Below are positions 26,801 to 38,800 of a DNA stretch of 64,000 nucleotides, one piece after another. The notes beneath the pieces are model-generated. The model was given only the letters and a program-made list of their open reading frames with translations, did not search any database and was not told where the DNA came from. A program made the position numbers and the translations under genes. The stretch's first letter is position 1; every line of letters starts with the position of its first letter. Origin of the DNA: Bemisia tabaci (Eukaryota; Arthropoda; Insecta; Hemiptera; Aleyrodidae); the NCBI RefSeq assembly GCF_918797505.1, contig NC_092801.1, positions 37,688,517-37,752,516 of the forward strand, given 5' to 3'.

Positions 26801-29800
26801 AAGACTTAAACCAGATGAATAGATTTCATTCCAGTTGGTAATCATTGAGATGCTCTTGAGTTTGATGAACTCCAATTATTCAGCGCTGCCTTGGGGCATA
26901 GATTTTACAGCAAGTCTGTCCTAAATACTGCCGTGCAACGCAAAAACGCTGTAAACGCCATTTTACATTTTTGGGAAACTATGTATCATGGCAGAGAAGT
27001 TGTATACATTAGGACAATGTTTTTACAGAATGCTTTCGCAAATATTATCAAGTACGTAACCTGAAAATGTGAGGTGCTTGGGTAAAACATTTTTTATTTT
27101 ATGAAGTGTTAAGTTCCAAAAAATGAGGGAAAATCTTGATGGATTTACGGCGTTCTTGCTTAGCACGGCAGAATAGTCACTAAAAAACGAAACCCAAACA
27201 AGCCTTATTTATTTTCTAATTTTCCCGTTTGTTAAGTTTAGTCACGCAAATTTTGGTACTTTAATGCGCATTGCAATGCACATATCGACACCCGTTCTAC
27301 CACATTACTCGCTAAGCTACGCTGCTGCTCTGTTGATCGGGTTTTTAAAAGATGCAACTATTCGGCCTCCGAGGCCACGCTAGGAAGTATCTTTTCTGGT
27401 TGAAGGCGTTCTTCATGCGTTGACGCTCCTCATTTAGCGAATGAAGCAACCACATTACTCGCAAAGCCACGCTGCTACACTGTTGATTCGGTTTTTAAAC
27501 GGATGCAACTATTCGGCCTCTGAGACCACGCTAGGATGTATTTTTTCTGGTTGATGGCGTTTTTTAGGCGTTGGCACTCTTAGTCTTAATTGAAGACACC
27601 GCACCAAGAACAGCCTATAACTGGAAACCGCGTTTTCAGAAAAATGCATTTAAAGTTTTGTTTTTGATGTACTGCGCGGACTTTTCTATGCAGGCACCAT
27701 GTTTTGGTGTTTTGGGGTGACCTAACTCTTCTATTGAAGGATGTCGGGTAGATTTTGCGATACATTTTGGGTTTATACTCTCATATATTTAATTTAATAA
27801 AGCGGTTTATACGTCATTATTAAGCCCAATAGTCATTTTGGTGGCAATATAAAGTATAAATCATTTTAATCACTTATGATTAACGCAAAATGAAAGAATA
27901 TCGATAGTGAGTAAAGGAAGGGATAACTAGCACCTTATAGGCTCGTTTATAGGTCGTTCTTGCACCCATCGATCCAGAGGCCTGACTTAACTCGGAAAAA
28001 AAGGTTTTTCGACCTCGAGCCGTTACCTATCTATATTCTATCGCTACCACAGCATAGTCCAGGGTACGTAGAATCCGAAAAGCAGATGGGCGTAATAACG
28101 ACCTATACGCCTATAGGCTGTTCCTGGTGCGGTGTTCTCAATTTATAAAATGAAGTGGTCCCATTACTAAATAAGCTACGCTGCTCCACTGTTAATTCGG
28201 TGTTTAAAAGAATGCAACTATTCGGCCTCTGAGGCCACCCTAGGAAGTATCTTTTCTGGTTGAAGGCGTTTTTTATGCGTTGACACTCTTAGTCTTAGTT
28301 TAGAAAATGAAGTGACCCCATCTCGCCGATCTCTGCAACTTAGTTGATTGGGTTTTTAAAGGATGCAACTATTCGGCCTCTGAGGCCACTCTAGGAAGTA
28401 TCTTTTCTGGTTGAAGGCGTTTTATTTTGTGTTGGCACTCTTAGTCTTAATTTAGAAAATGAAGTGACCCCTTTACTCGCGAATCTACGCTGCAACTCTG
28501 TTGATTGGGTTTTTAAAGGATGCAACTATTCCGCCTCTATGGCCACGCTAGGAAGTATCTTTTCTGGTTGAAGGCGTTTTTTATGCGTTGACACTCTTAG
28601 TCTTAATTTAGAAAATGAAGTGGCCCCATTACTTCCTACGCTGCTACCCTGTTGATAGGGTTTTTGAAGGATGCAACCATTCGGCCTCTGAGACCGCGCT
28701 AGGAAGTATCTTTTTTAGTTTAAGGCGTTTTTTATGCGTCAACACTCTTCATTCAGCAATGAAACAGCCGCATTACTCGCTAAGATACGCTGTTGCACTG
28801 TCAATTGGGTTTTGAAAGGATGCAACTATATTTGACCTCTGAGACCACGCTAAAAATTCTCGTTTCTCATTGAAGGCATCTTTTATTCGCCGACACTCGT
28901 TATTTGGCAAACAAAAAAATTGCATTACTCATTAATAGGAAAAAAATGTATGCCGAATAGTCAACTTTTGAAATTTTAAATAATTAATGCGTTTCTCAAA
29001 AAATTGAGGATGCATTTTATGCTGCAGTTCCGGAAATTCAAAGGACAGACGATTAAAGAACTAGAGGTCTTTTATTCATGGACCACACACTGTGTGATTG
29101 ATAATGGGTTAGGGTGTGGACAAGAGTGTTCCGCTTTTATACACGCACTAATACGATTAGATTGACTTATTGCACGGCTAGCTTTCAAACATGCCTCGTG
29201 TGGAAGCTCTCTGTGTGAGAATTATGCGTGCATCTCCTCATTAACATTCGAATGTCAGGGGCTTTTAACGACCTGTTTTCGCTGGGGAGTCAATATATAT
29301 TTTTAAAGTCAGTATCGATATCGCCAATGCTGCCATGCTAAGGAAAAACGCCTTATGAGCCTTTAAGCGTTGCCAAATTTCCCATGAAAAAATCACAAAT
29401 TTTCGGGAATATCTATATACATTTTCCCTCCGATTTTTCAGTGAATTCCCTTTGTGATTTGATCTAAATCGTCTACAAATTTCACGAAAAAATATTGATT
29501 ACTTCCCTCAAAAATGAATATTTTCCGAGAGGAAATTTGGCAACTCTCGAATGTTCATACGGCGTTCTTCCTTAGCACGGCTGAATGCATGAGCGTTTAA
29601 ATTTACATTCGAATGGACGCGTCCCATGTTTGATTGAAAAATGCATCGCTTTTGTGAAATTGAGAATACTTCAGAGAGGAAAAACGACCTGCGTCGGTAT
29701 CAGCCGAAACGTGTGTTTATACTTCGGAGAAAATTCAAATGGAATAATACATAATAGAAAAAGGAAAGCAAATTTATAGGTTGACTCAAAACTTTTTAAG

Positions 29801-32800
29801 AATCGAGATTATTTTTAGGGATTTCCATCGGCCATGGACGTCAGATTTCCGATAGAAGTTTTTTCCTGATTTGTTTTGCGTATGTGGTTCCTTTTAAGAG
29901 AATTCTGTAGAGCTCTCAATCCCGAGCTTACAAATGTCTCCAGGAAATGTCAATTCCCAGAAATTTTAATACAAAGATCGAACATTTTGAAACGGGAAAT
30001 GCGGTTTGTTCGAATTGTTTGAAACATACGTCCACCTGTAACGGAGGAAAGTCATTCCGCTGTACAAACCCCGAGGCATGGTAAAGAAATATCACGTTGT
30101 CATGTCTTCACAGTAAAAGAAGGTGGTATTATGGTGAATTTTTTAATCTCTGTTTTTAGCTCCTACCTATTTTAAGTGTGGATTTGATTTAGGGAGAAGT
30201 TTAGTTTAGAGAGTTTGATTCTTTAGCAACACTGCCGTGCTAAGGAAAAACGTCATATGAACCTTCAGGCGTTGCCAAATCTCCGTCAGTAATTCACGAA
30301 TTTTCGGGAAAATTTGTAAATATTTTTCTTCCAATTTTTTTAGATAATTTTGTTCGCAATTTTACCTAAAAGCCTTGAAAATTTCAAGGATAAACATTCA
30401 TAACTTCTCTTAAAAATAAACATTTTACCGAAGGAAATTTGGCAACTCTCGAATGTTCATACGGTGCTCTTCCTTAGCACAGCAGAGCAGTAGGGGTGTA
30501 AAAACTCGATGTCAGGTATTATGGAACGATGTTGTTTTTTTCTTCCCCTTTTTTGAAGCTTTTTTGGGCATATCTCAGTGGAAGGTGAAAAAATTGTATA
30601 AAACAATCGAGAAATGTGCAAAAAGAATAAAAAAAGTCTAAGAATAAATGCCAGTGAGTGGTCAAGAAATGTTGAGTGGCTTCGTCTTGCTCCATACAAC
30701 CGCTCATCCGATTTTGTCTTCCAAACTCTCTTGCCTCCTTCTCTTATACAAAGCGTCGTTTTCTCCCAAATGAATGTAACTGTATTTCAATGTTGCCGAA
30801 TTGCCTCGTACAAGTGCACTTTTATCAGGAGAATCTTGGTTATTTCTGACTAAAAGTTTTACCGTTTTTTCATGAGCTCATACAAAAATCAGAAAAATTT
30901 TGGACAAAAATTGCATGGATATATTCTTTGAAAAACCAAATTTCTTAATCAATTTTGTAACCTCGGAATGAAGTAACGTTCCTTCGTTCGAGAGACGACG
31001 AGTTTACCAACACCGGAATAACTCAAACGAATCTTTTTTCTAACCCATTGACGTAGACAGAATTATTTTGCTCAGCTTTGTCCAGCTTTTTTATTCCATC
31101 AAGAAATTCGACCAGTCTCATCATTTTTTGCTAAGCCTAACGAAAAGATCAACACATTTGTCCCACTTCCTTCTCCTGAAAAAGGCGCTTTGATGGGGCT
31201 TGTTTGAGAAATTAAAAACAAAAAAGGAGAGAGAAAAAAGAATAAATGCAAGAGGGGACAAAAGTTATCTTGATCCTTTGTCGACTCAAAAAATTACAAT
31301 AATTGAAGTATTCCATCAGCAATGCGCTAGCTCCGTGACATTGATAGAATGGAACCTTGTATAAATTGACGTGCGACAAAGTTATGAAGGAATGTTCTAT
31401 TTTCAGCTCAGGAGCAACTGTCTGCTGCTTTAATTCAGAAGTCATCGTTTAAATGAAATGATGGCGGGGTGAAGCGAAACCCCAGACCCTGGGTAGCAAT
31501 TTGAATGAGAGATTTGTATAAAATTAAAATGAAAAATATGATACTTGAAATCGTTCGAGGCCAAGTCAAATCTAGTTCGGGTCATCTCGAATTAAATGTA
31601 TTAAATTCCAAGAATTCTTTCTTTCTTTTTTACCAGCTCTGATTTGACGAGAGAATTTTCCCCTCACTTGACTGAAACGAAAAAAGGCGAAAAGGATGGC
31701 TCTGTTCTATTCCAAAGTTGGTCTCCTCATCTTTTAAGTGGGGCGCTGGTGGTTGCGTTGAACATGATTTTGAGAAATTGGTATTCATCAAATCACAAGG
31801 TTGCACTATAGCCCTTTAAAAATTTCACCAAGATTCTAGTATTGAATAAGCCTAGTTTGTTGCATCCTGGGGTGTGAATGACACGCAAAAAATATGATAA
31901 ATTTAATTCAATACTTTGAAGCATTAAATACATTGAGACAGCAACTCGACTGGTTCGCAACACACTTCTGAAGACGCTTCATAATCAGGGATTCCCAAAA
32001 GCAATTATTTTATTTTATTCTCTGGGAACAGGAAATATTTCCGATCATATTGCCGTTAGCGTGGGGAAAAAATTGTCAGTGAATTATTTATATACTCTTC
32101 TCACTCCGTAGAGAAACGCCCGGCACACAGTGGATCGAGTCAATTAGAGAGGTCGGACATGAAATTTTCGACTGTAACTGCAAACTTTCATGTTCATTTT
32201 GTCACATTTTAAATTTTAAGGGGTGATACATGTAGACAATTTCATTAGAAAACCAAGGAAACCAATTTTGGAACCTCACAGTTTGTATAAATGGAGTTGT
32301 AAGCTTTTAAAGTTTCTAAATTGGACGTATTTCTACCAAACAGACCTATAAGAAGGTGAGAAATATGGGGTGTGCTCTAGAAATCTGTATAAGAAGCAAT
32401 GTAAAAGTGGGCGTGATTCCTTTTGAAGAATTGGAAAAGCGGGATTTTACATTCTATCAAACAGACCTATGTGCAACTGAATGCGGAACTCATGAGCCGC
32501 GGGCATGGCAAGAGAGCCTTGTGCACAGGGCTCATGAGTTAAGGGCTCACTCCAACGATTTCCCCGTCGCGGCGGCGCTCGTTCATTGCCGCTGACGTCA
32601 CTGGCGCACAATTATTCCCATTCACTCTTACGCAAAGAGAACTAACGAGCACACCCCACATTTCTCACCTCCACATAGGTCTCTTTGGTAGAATTACGTC
32701 CAATTTTGTCTGACCTCTCCTATTGACTCGGCCCCTTTGTGCGGCGTTAGTTTCAGACCGGGAAATTTAAAACTCGCTCGAAGGAACGCTATAAAAAAAA

Positions 32801-35800
32801 AGAAAGATTGCCCCTCGGCTACAAAAATTTGGTAGCTTTATCGGCATCTCCATGTCGCATCACTGAGGTGTTATTTATTTTCTCTTCCCCATGCATGATT
32901 TACATACTCGATTGGGATGCGCGGCTCTGCGATCCGTCGGATGGGGAATCCTCGCTCGAAGTTTTATCATGCAGAAGGAACTTCGGTTCAGAATTTGAAT
33001 TGACCGAAGAAGAAATTACGAGATCTAAAACTGACGACATCGAAGATTGAGCACGGTGCAAAGTTTTTTCCGGTTGATTGATTTTCAGAGACGAAATAAT
33101 GGCCACTGCCTTCTGAGGCTTTGTCGTTGTCGAATCCAACGCATGCCCATTAAGGTGATTTCGGGCACGGGAACGCTTTTAAAAATGTTGATGTGATTTT
33201 TTCCACATTATATAGTATTTTTCTACGGAATTTTTTTTCTTTATTTTTTTCATTCATCATATTTCTTATCTAATGATATAAAAAAAGACGATTTACAAAC
33301 TGTACACCGAAAAAAAAAACTCGTGCGTGGGACCCGAAGTTTAGGTCATATGGACGTATTTATGCTAAAAGGAGATATGTGCAAGTGGAAAGATGGGGTG
33401 TGCTCGTTAGTTGGGCCATAAGAAACAATGTAAAAGTGGATATAGCTCCTTTTGAGAAAATTGAAAAGCGGGATTTGACATTAAATCAAAAGGAGCTAAG
33501 CGCCAAAATATGCTAACTCATGAGCCGCGGGCATGGCAAGAGAGCGTTGTGGACAGGGCTCATGAGTTAAAGACACGGATCCGCGGCTCGGAGTCTCCAT
33601 CGTCGCCGCTGACGTCACAGGCGCTTTATATTCCCCATTCATTCTTATGGCCCGACCACTAACGAGCACACCCCATCTTTCCACTTCCACATATCTCCTT
33701 TTCGCATAAATACGTCCATATATGGATCTCTGAAGTTTTCGGATTGAGCATCTGAACACGAAGTTTCTCGGATGTGAGAACCGAAGTTGTTCGGATGTGA
33801 AAACCGAAGTACTTCAGATGTAAGAATTGAAGTTTCAGATGTGTGATCCAAACCTTAGCAGCTGGACCTAAAGTGTTCAGATGCTCAATCCGAAAACTTC
33901 AGAGATCCATATGACCTAAACTTCGGGTCCCACGCACGAAGTTGTTTTCTCCATGTATCAATGTACTATACAAACAGCTACTGCAAGACTATTACCAATA
34001 TCAATCAGACTATAATACATGCCGCTTATACTGCAATACTAAGGAAAAACGCCATATGAGCCTTGAGACGTTGCCAAATTTCTTTTGATGAGTCACGAAT
34101 TTTTGGGAATATTTATTTTATTTTTTCTTTCAATTTTTCAGGGGATGTCGCTCGTAATTTGATTCAAATAGTCTAAAAATGTCAAGGAACAGTAATGATA
34201 ACTTTTTTTCAAAACAAAACATTTTATCGGAGAAAATTTGGCAACTCTCGAATATTCATACGGCATTTTACCTTAGCAAGGCAATGTAGGTAATTTTTTA
34301 AGGATGCGACGATTTCAAGTCAAAGGAGCTTTTTTACCTACACGTGTAAATGAAGGCAAAATATGTGTCTTGCCACACAGCTAAAATCCAAGTGATCATA
34401 ACAGGTCGCCGTGCTTGAAAGAAGCACGCATTAGCTAAGATTGATGTACACGCGTTTTAAGTAATGGGAAATATTTTATGAACGTATGAAAGTAAAAAGG
34501 AACTGTAAGGCACGCGAATCGTATTTACATATTCGTCATTAATTCCTCATAACATTTAATTAATGAAGAGAACTGGAGATCATCCACATTGACGTGTGGT
34601 TAATGTATTAGTAGAATGTTAGCGAATGTTGAGCGACGCGAAAGTTCCTTCATTTATGTAGGTATGCAATTTGATATCATGAGAGTTGTGATAGTTAATG
34701 TAGGTGAAATGAAATCCGTAATATGTACGTGAGAACCAGCACACAAGTTCTTACGTATCGTTAATTTTTTTAAGTTCATTGGATACCCTAGTTTTTTAAT
34801 CTAAGTTTACTAATTTTCTTAAAAATTCTGTTTTTTTAGCCTTGGTTACGCGGTCTTCTTGTGTTTTCATCTAATAAAAATATTAACATCCTGAACAATA
34901 AATAATCACCAAAATCCCCTTATTTTCCTATTCTAATTTGTTCCACCCTTCAAAACTCTTTCCATCAATACTCATTCCGATTCGTATTGATTTCTGTTTC
35001 AGTCGGCAAAAGGTGCGCGAACGACCACGGGCTGATCGGAACATGCAAGCTCCCATGGCAGTGCAGTTCCCTGAAGACGCAGCTGGCGAACAAACAGCAC
35101 CCGAACATGTGCGGTTTCGACAATGTCATCGGCGTCCCTATCATCTGCTGCGCCTTCGACGATGAACCCGATGACCAAGCGACCAGCACCACAGACGAGT
35201 CCCATGGATTCGACTTCGATGACCCAACGGGCGACTTCTTGAAGAAGTATATCCTATGGCAAGCGGAGCTCCACCGGAAGGAGAACGAAGCTTTGGCCAC
35301 GACAACAGTCAGGACCACAACCACGACCAGGCGAACGATGATGGACGCCAGGGAAGAACTAATCGCACGTAGACGAACATCCTGGGACCCAAGAGAGGAA
35401 CTTATACGAGCGAGACAGTCGCATCCAGATCGGAAGGAGGCATACTCACACTTGCGGATGGTAACACCAGATTCAAGCGAGGGCGGTTCAAAAGCACGAC
35501 AAATGCACCCAGAGTATAGTGAGGAAATCGCACCCACAAGACGCAATTCCCTAAGTAGAGATCCTAAACAGGAAATTTCGCAAGCGCGACAGTTGCAAAA
35601 AGGGCCGAAAGAAGAAATTCCACAAATTCACTCAGAGCTTGAAGAGGTTTCGTCTACAAGACAAGTTCTTAGGAACGATATTCCAAGCACAATCAATCGC
35701 ACTAAAATAATACCCAGGTTTCGAGAGTATTCAAACCCACAAGATGGTCTGATGTCGAAAGCTGAGAGGATAGTAGCCCACTTACGGAGTGTCTTCGACG

Positions 35801-38800
35801 AAGAAGATGATGATGATGATGATGATGAAGACGACTCAGAATTTGAGAAGGGTCAGAACCAAACCGATGATCATCCCGATACGCAGCCGTCACCGGTAGC
35901 TGATACAGACGACCACTTAAGGAGGGTCTCCAAACGGGTCGAAGAGGCGGAACATCTTACATCCGGGTCCAAAAGAGCGAAAAGGAGTCCACAAAGTCCG
36001 ATGAGGATGCTCTACGAGCTAGAGGAAGATGAGTTTTCACCGAGGCTTCTCGAGTCAGAAATTTTCAATCAGCCTCAGGAAGGTGTGCGGCGACAAAAAC
36101 GCGTTCAAGTTGCTTCAGAAGAGGTTCTTTTTAGGCCGGAGAGATTTAGGCCAGACGTTTTTGACAGAGATGACGATGTGGACGAGAACCAGGAACCTGA
36201 AGTTGAGAAGTTTCCCGGAAGTTTTCCGGAAGTTGAGGAGCCACAACGGGAAGTCGTTCAGATTGGGGGCGCTTCCCTCAAGCCCGACAAAATGAAGACT
36301 CGGGGTGTGTCTCATAAAACAACCCCAGTAAACGACGATGAAATTAGCTCTCATTTCATGCGGCCGACCCCTAAGATTCACCGAGAGAAACCGATGGTTA
36401 AAGATGATAGAGGAAATAATGAAGAAGAACGGATCACGAGCGAAGTTCCAAGACACCGTGGAGCGTCACTCGAGGGTGAGCCGCCAGATAGCGCTGGAGG
36501 ACAAACTCGGAACGAAATCTCTACCCAGCGTGAAGAAGTCACAAAATCAAATCTTGAAGTGACCAAACCTAACGAGCGGAAATTTGACGTGACCGAGTGC
36601 TTGCACCATCTCCGCAGGAAATATCTCCAAAGACTCAGGGGTGATGCTTTACCGTTCGTTTCAAAAAGTGGCGGAAGAAATCCCTTACCAGTAGACGTGG
36701 AGGAATTGTATAGAGTGCGGAGGGATGGAATAACGGAGATGTTCAGCGGTCGATCGATCGAACGAGTTTGTCTCGAGTTCGGGAACAAAATCGAGCAGGA
36801 GCTGGAATTCGAGCTCGCTAGTAAGCTCATAGAGGTGTTTAAAAAGAGGGAGGAGGCTATTTTCACACCACCGCTCCCTCCACATCCTGACGAAGATATA
36901 ATCCTGGATGAGGACCAAGCCCGGAGGCATGCATGGCTGGCAGCACGAGAAAGTGGGGACAGAAACGGCTCGATTTATGTTATCGATCAGCCTCAGACGG
37001 AAGCAAAGGTGGAAGTCGCTCCATCGAATCCATCCACAGCGAGGTCTCTTCGTTTCAGGCTTAGTCGCCGACGTAGATGGTCAGGAGATGAGGAAGAGAG
37101 GTCCGGGTGGTCGGATGAGGAGACCCGTCGTCCCGGAACTGGTCAAAGGTTCGACGAGAGAGATAGAAGACAACGAGAGAGGCAAAACTACCACAGGGAG
37201 AGTGGAGACTATCGAGAGGATTCTCGATACGAAGGAACTAGAGATGAGGAGTCACGCGACCGGGCTCCAAGTCACGACGGACGAAATCTCGACGAATCGG
37301 ACGATGGAGGCCAAACCGCCCGATACTCAAATACAGGTGATCGAGGAGCAAGACTACAACTCTGGTACGCGAAAGGCGACGATGAGTACTCGAACAGGAG
37401 GCCAGACGAAAGTGAAAATGTTCCACCTAGAGATACCGTCGATGGCTTTATCGAAGATACCTTCGATGGTAACGACTCCGGCGAGAAGCCGCAGTTCCAG
37501 TTCGGGGGTGGTGAGTGGGATCGACCTCAATCAGGACGACCAGACAAGTCCATCTGGACGTCCAGGCCTGGCGAGTTTCACCCTGATAAGCCCTACTCGA
37601 GCTCACCGGACAGGAATCCGAACGGGCACTCGGAGGACTATTTCATCCCGAAACCGAGCCGGAGACCTAGTCGACCGGAGTATGGTTCTGAGTATGATTC
37701 TGAGCCTGGACTACGCCCGGAGAGTTACAATTCTGAGCCTGGACTACGTCCGGACAGGTACGATTCTGAGCTCAGACGAACGACGCGGCGTCCCGACCGT
37801 TACGACCCTGTTGACTCGGACCGGTATGATTCTGAGCCCAGAAGAACGACTCGCAGACCTGATTATTACGATTCTGAGCCGAAAAGAACGACTCGCAGAC
37901 CTGATTATTACGATTCTGAGCCGAAAAGAACGACTCGCAGACCTGATTATTACGATTCTGAGCCGAGAAGAACGACTCGCCGGTACGATTCTGAGACGAG
38001 GAGAACGACGACCGAGCGCTCAGATTGGTACGATTCTGAGGACCGTCGACGGACGTCGACTCGACGTCCGGATCCACATGATTCTGAGTTCGTGAACCAT
38101 CTTGTCACGACTCGAACGACCAGAAGGCCGGATCCGAACCATTTCAACAATTACGATACCGATTCGACCGACTTTTTCGTGCCACCGCGGACCACAACCC
38201 GACGACCGGATCCCTACGATGAGGATCGTCCAAACTATTCGCAAGGGAACAATTACCCGCAAGGGAGCAATTACCCGCAAGGGAACAACGAGCCACAAGG
38301 GAACAATTACCCGCAGAGTAATGGTTATCCACAAGGGAATAAGCCAAAAGCCTCCCCCAGACCAGGGGGGATTGTCTACCCATCGAGTGGTGGTAACTGG
38401 GGTGGGAATAGTTACACAACTTCGAGGCCGGATACCGATGGGGGCATTGTCTACCCGGGTGAAGCATCAACTACGAACAGTCCGCCACGGTATCCACCCA
38501 AGCCGACGAGGTCACCGGTCAAAGCGCCTAGGATTAGTGAAACTAGTAAGTAACTTTCACGTCTTTATGATGACGGTTTGTCATGGTATGAAAGGCCACC
38601 AAATTAATGAAGTTTTACTTGAATTGTAGCTTGAACGCCGATCAGAGCTCTTTACTGCCACATAACTATGACAATTTGTCGTTGCCCTGATGAAACAACA
38701 TAACTACACTGCCGTGCTAAGAAAGAACGCCGTATGAACATTCGAGGGTCGCTGAATCTCCTCGAATTAAACATGTATTTAAGAGGAAAGTTTTGCATAG

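Larger units (their letters stand above)
6663..35002 (+). other. Intron 1 of the protease, about 28.3 kb
   Basis: Begins GTGCGT and ends TTTCTGTTTCAG. It holds no recognisable coding sequence of its own and consists largely of MITEs, a satellite, minisatellites and other repeats, annotated separately. An extra small exon inside it cannot be excluded without transcripts. Confidence 0.7.

Noticed and set aside
32356..33139. Small ORFs on both strands
   Set aside because: They lie in or between nested MITEs and show no conserved features.
6663..35002. Reading the signal-peptide exon and the giant exon as two separate genes because of the 28 kb gap
   Set aside because: The donor and acceptor phases match exactly, the signal peptide leads straight into the clip domain, and the giant exon has no start codon or signal peptide of its own. 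A transcript would settle it.
34965..35546. 193-codon minus-strand ORF across the clip-domain exon
   Set aside because: It is the antisense of a well-supported coding exon, without domains of its own.
36908..38095. 395-codon open frame on the + strand overlapping the protease linker
   Set aside because: It lies in another frame of the repeat-rich linker exon, where biased composition suppresses stops. The frame used by the protease has correct splice phases and recognisable domains at both ends.
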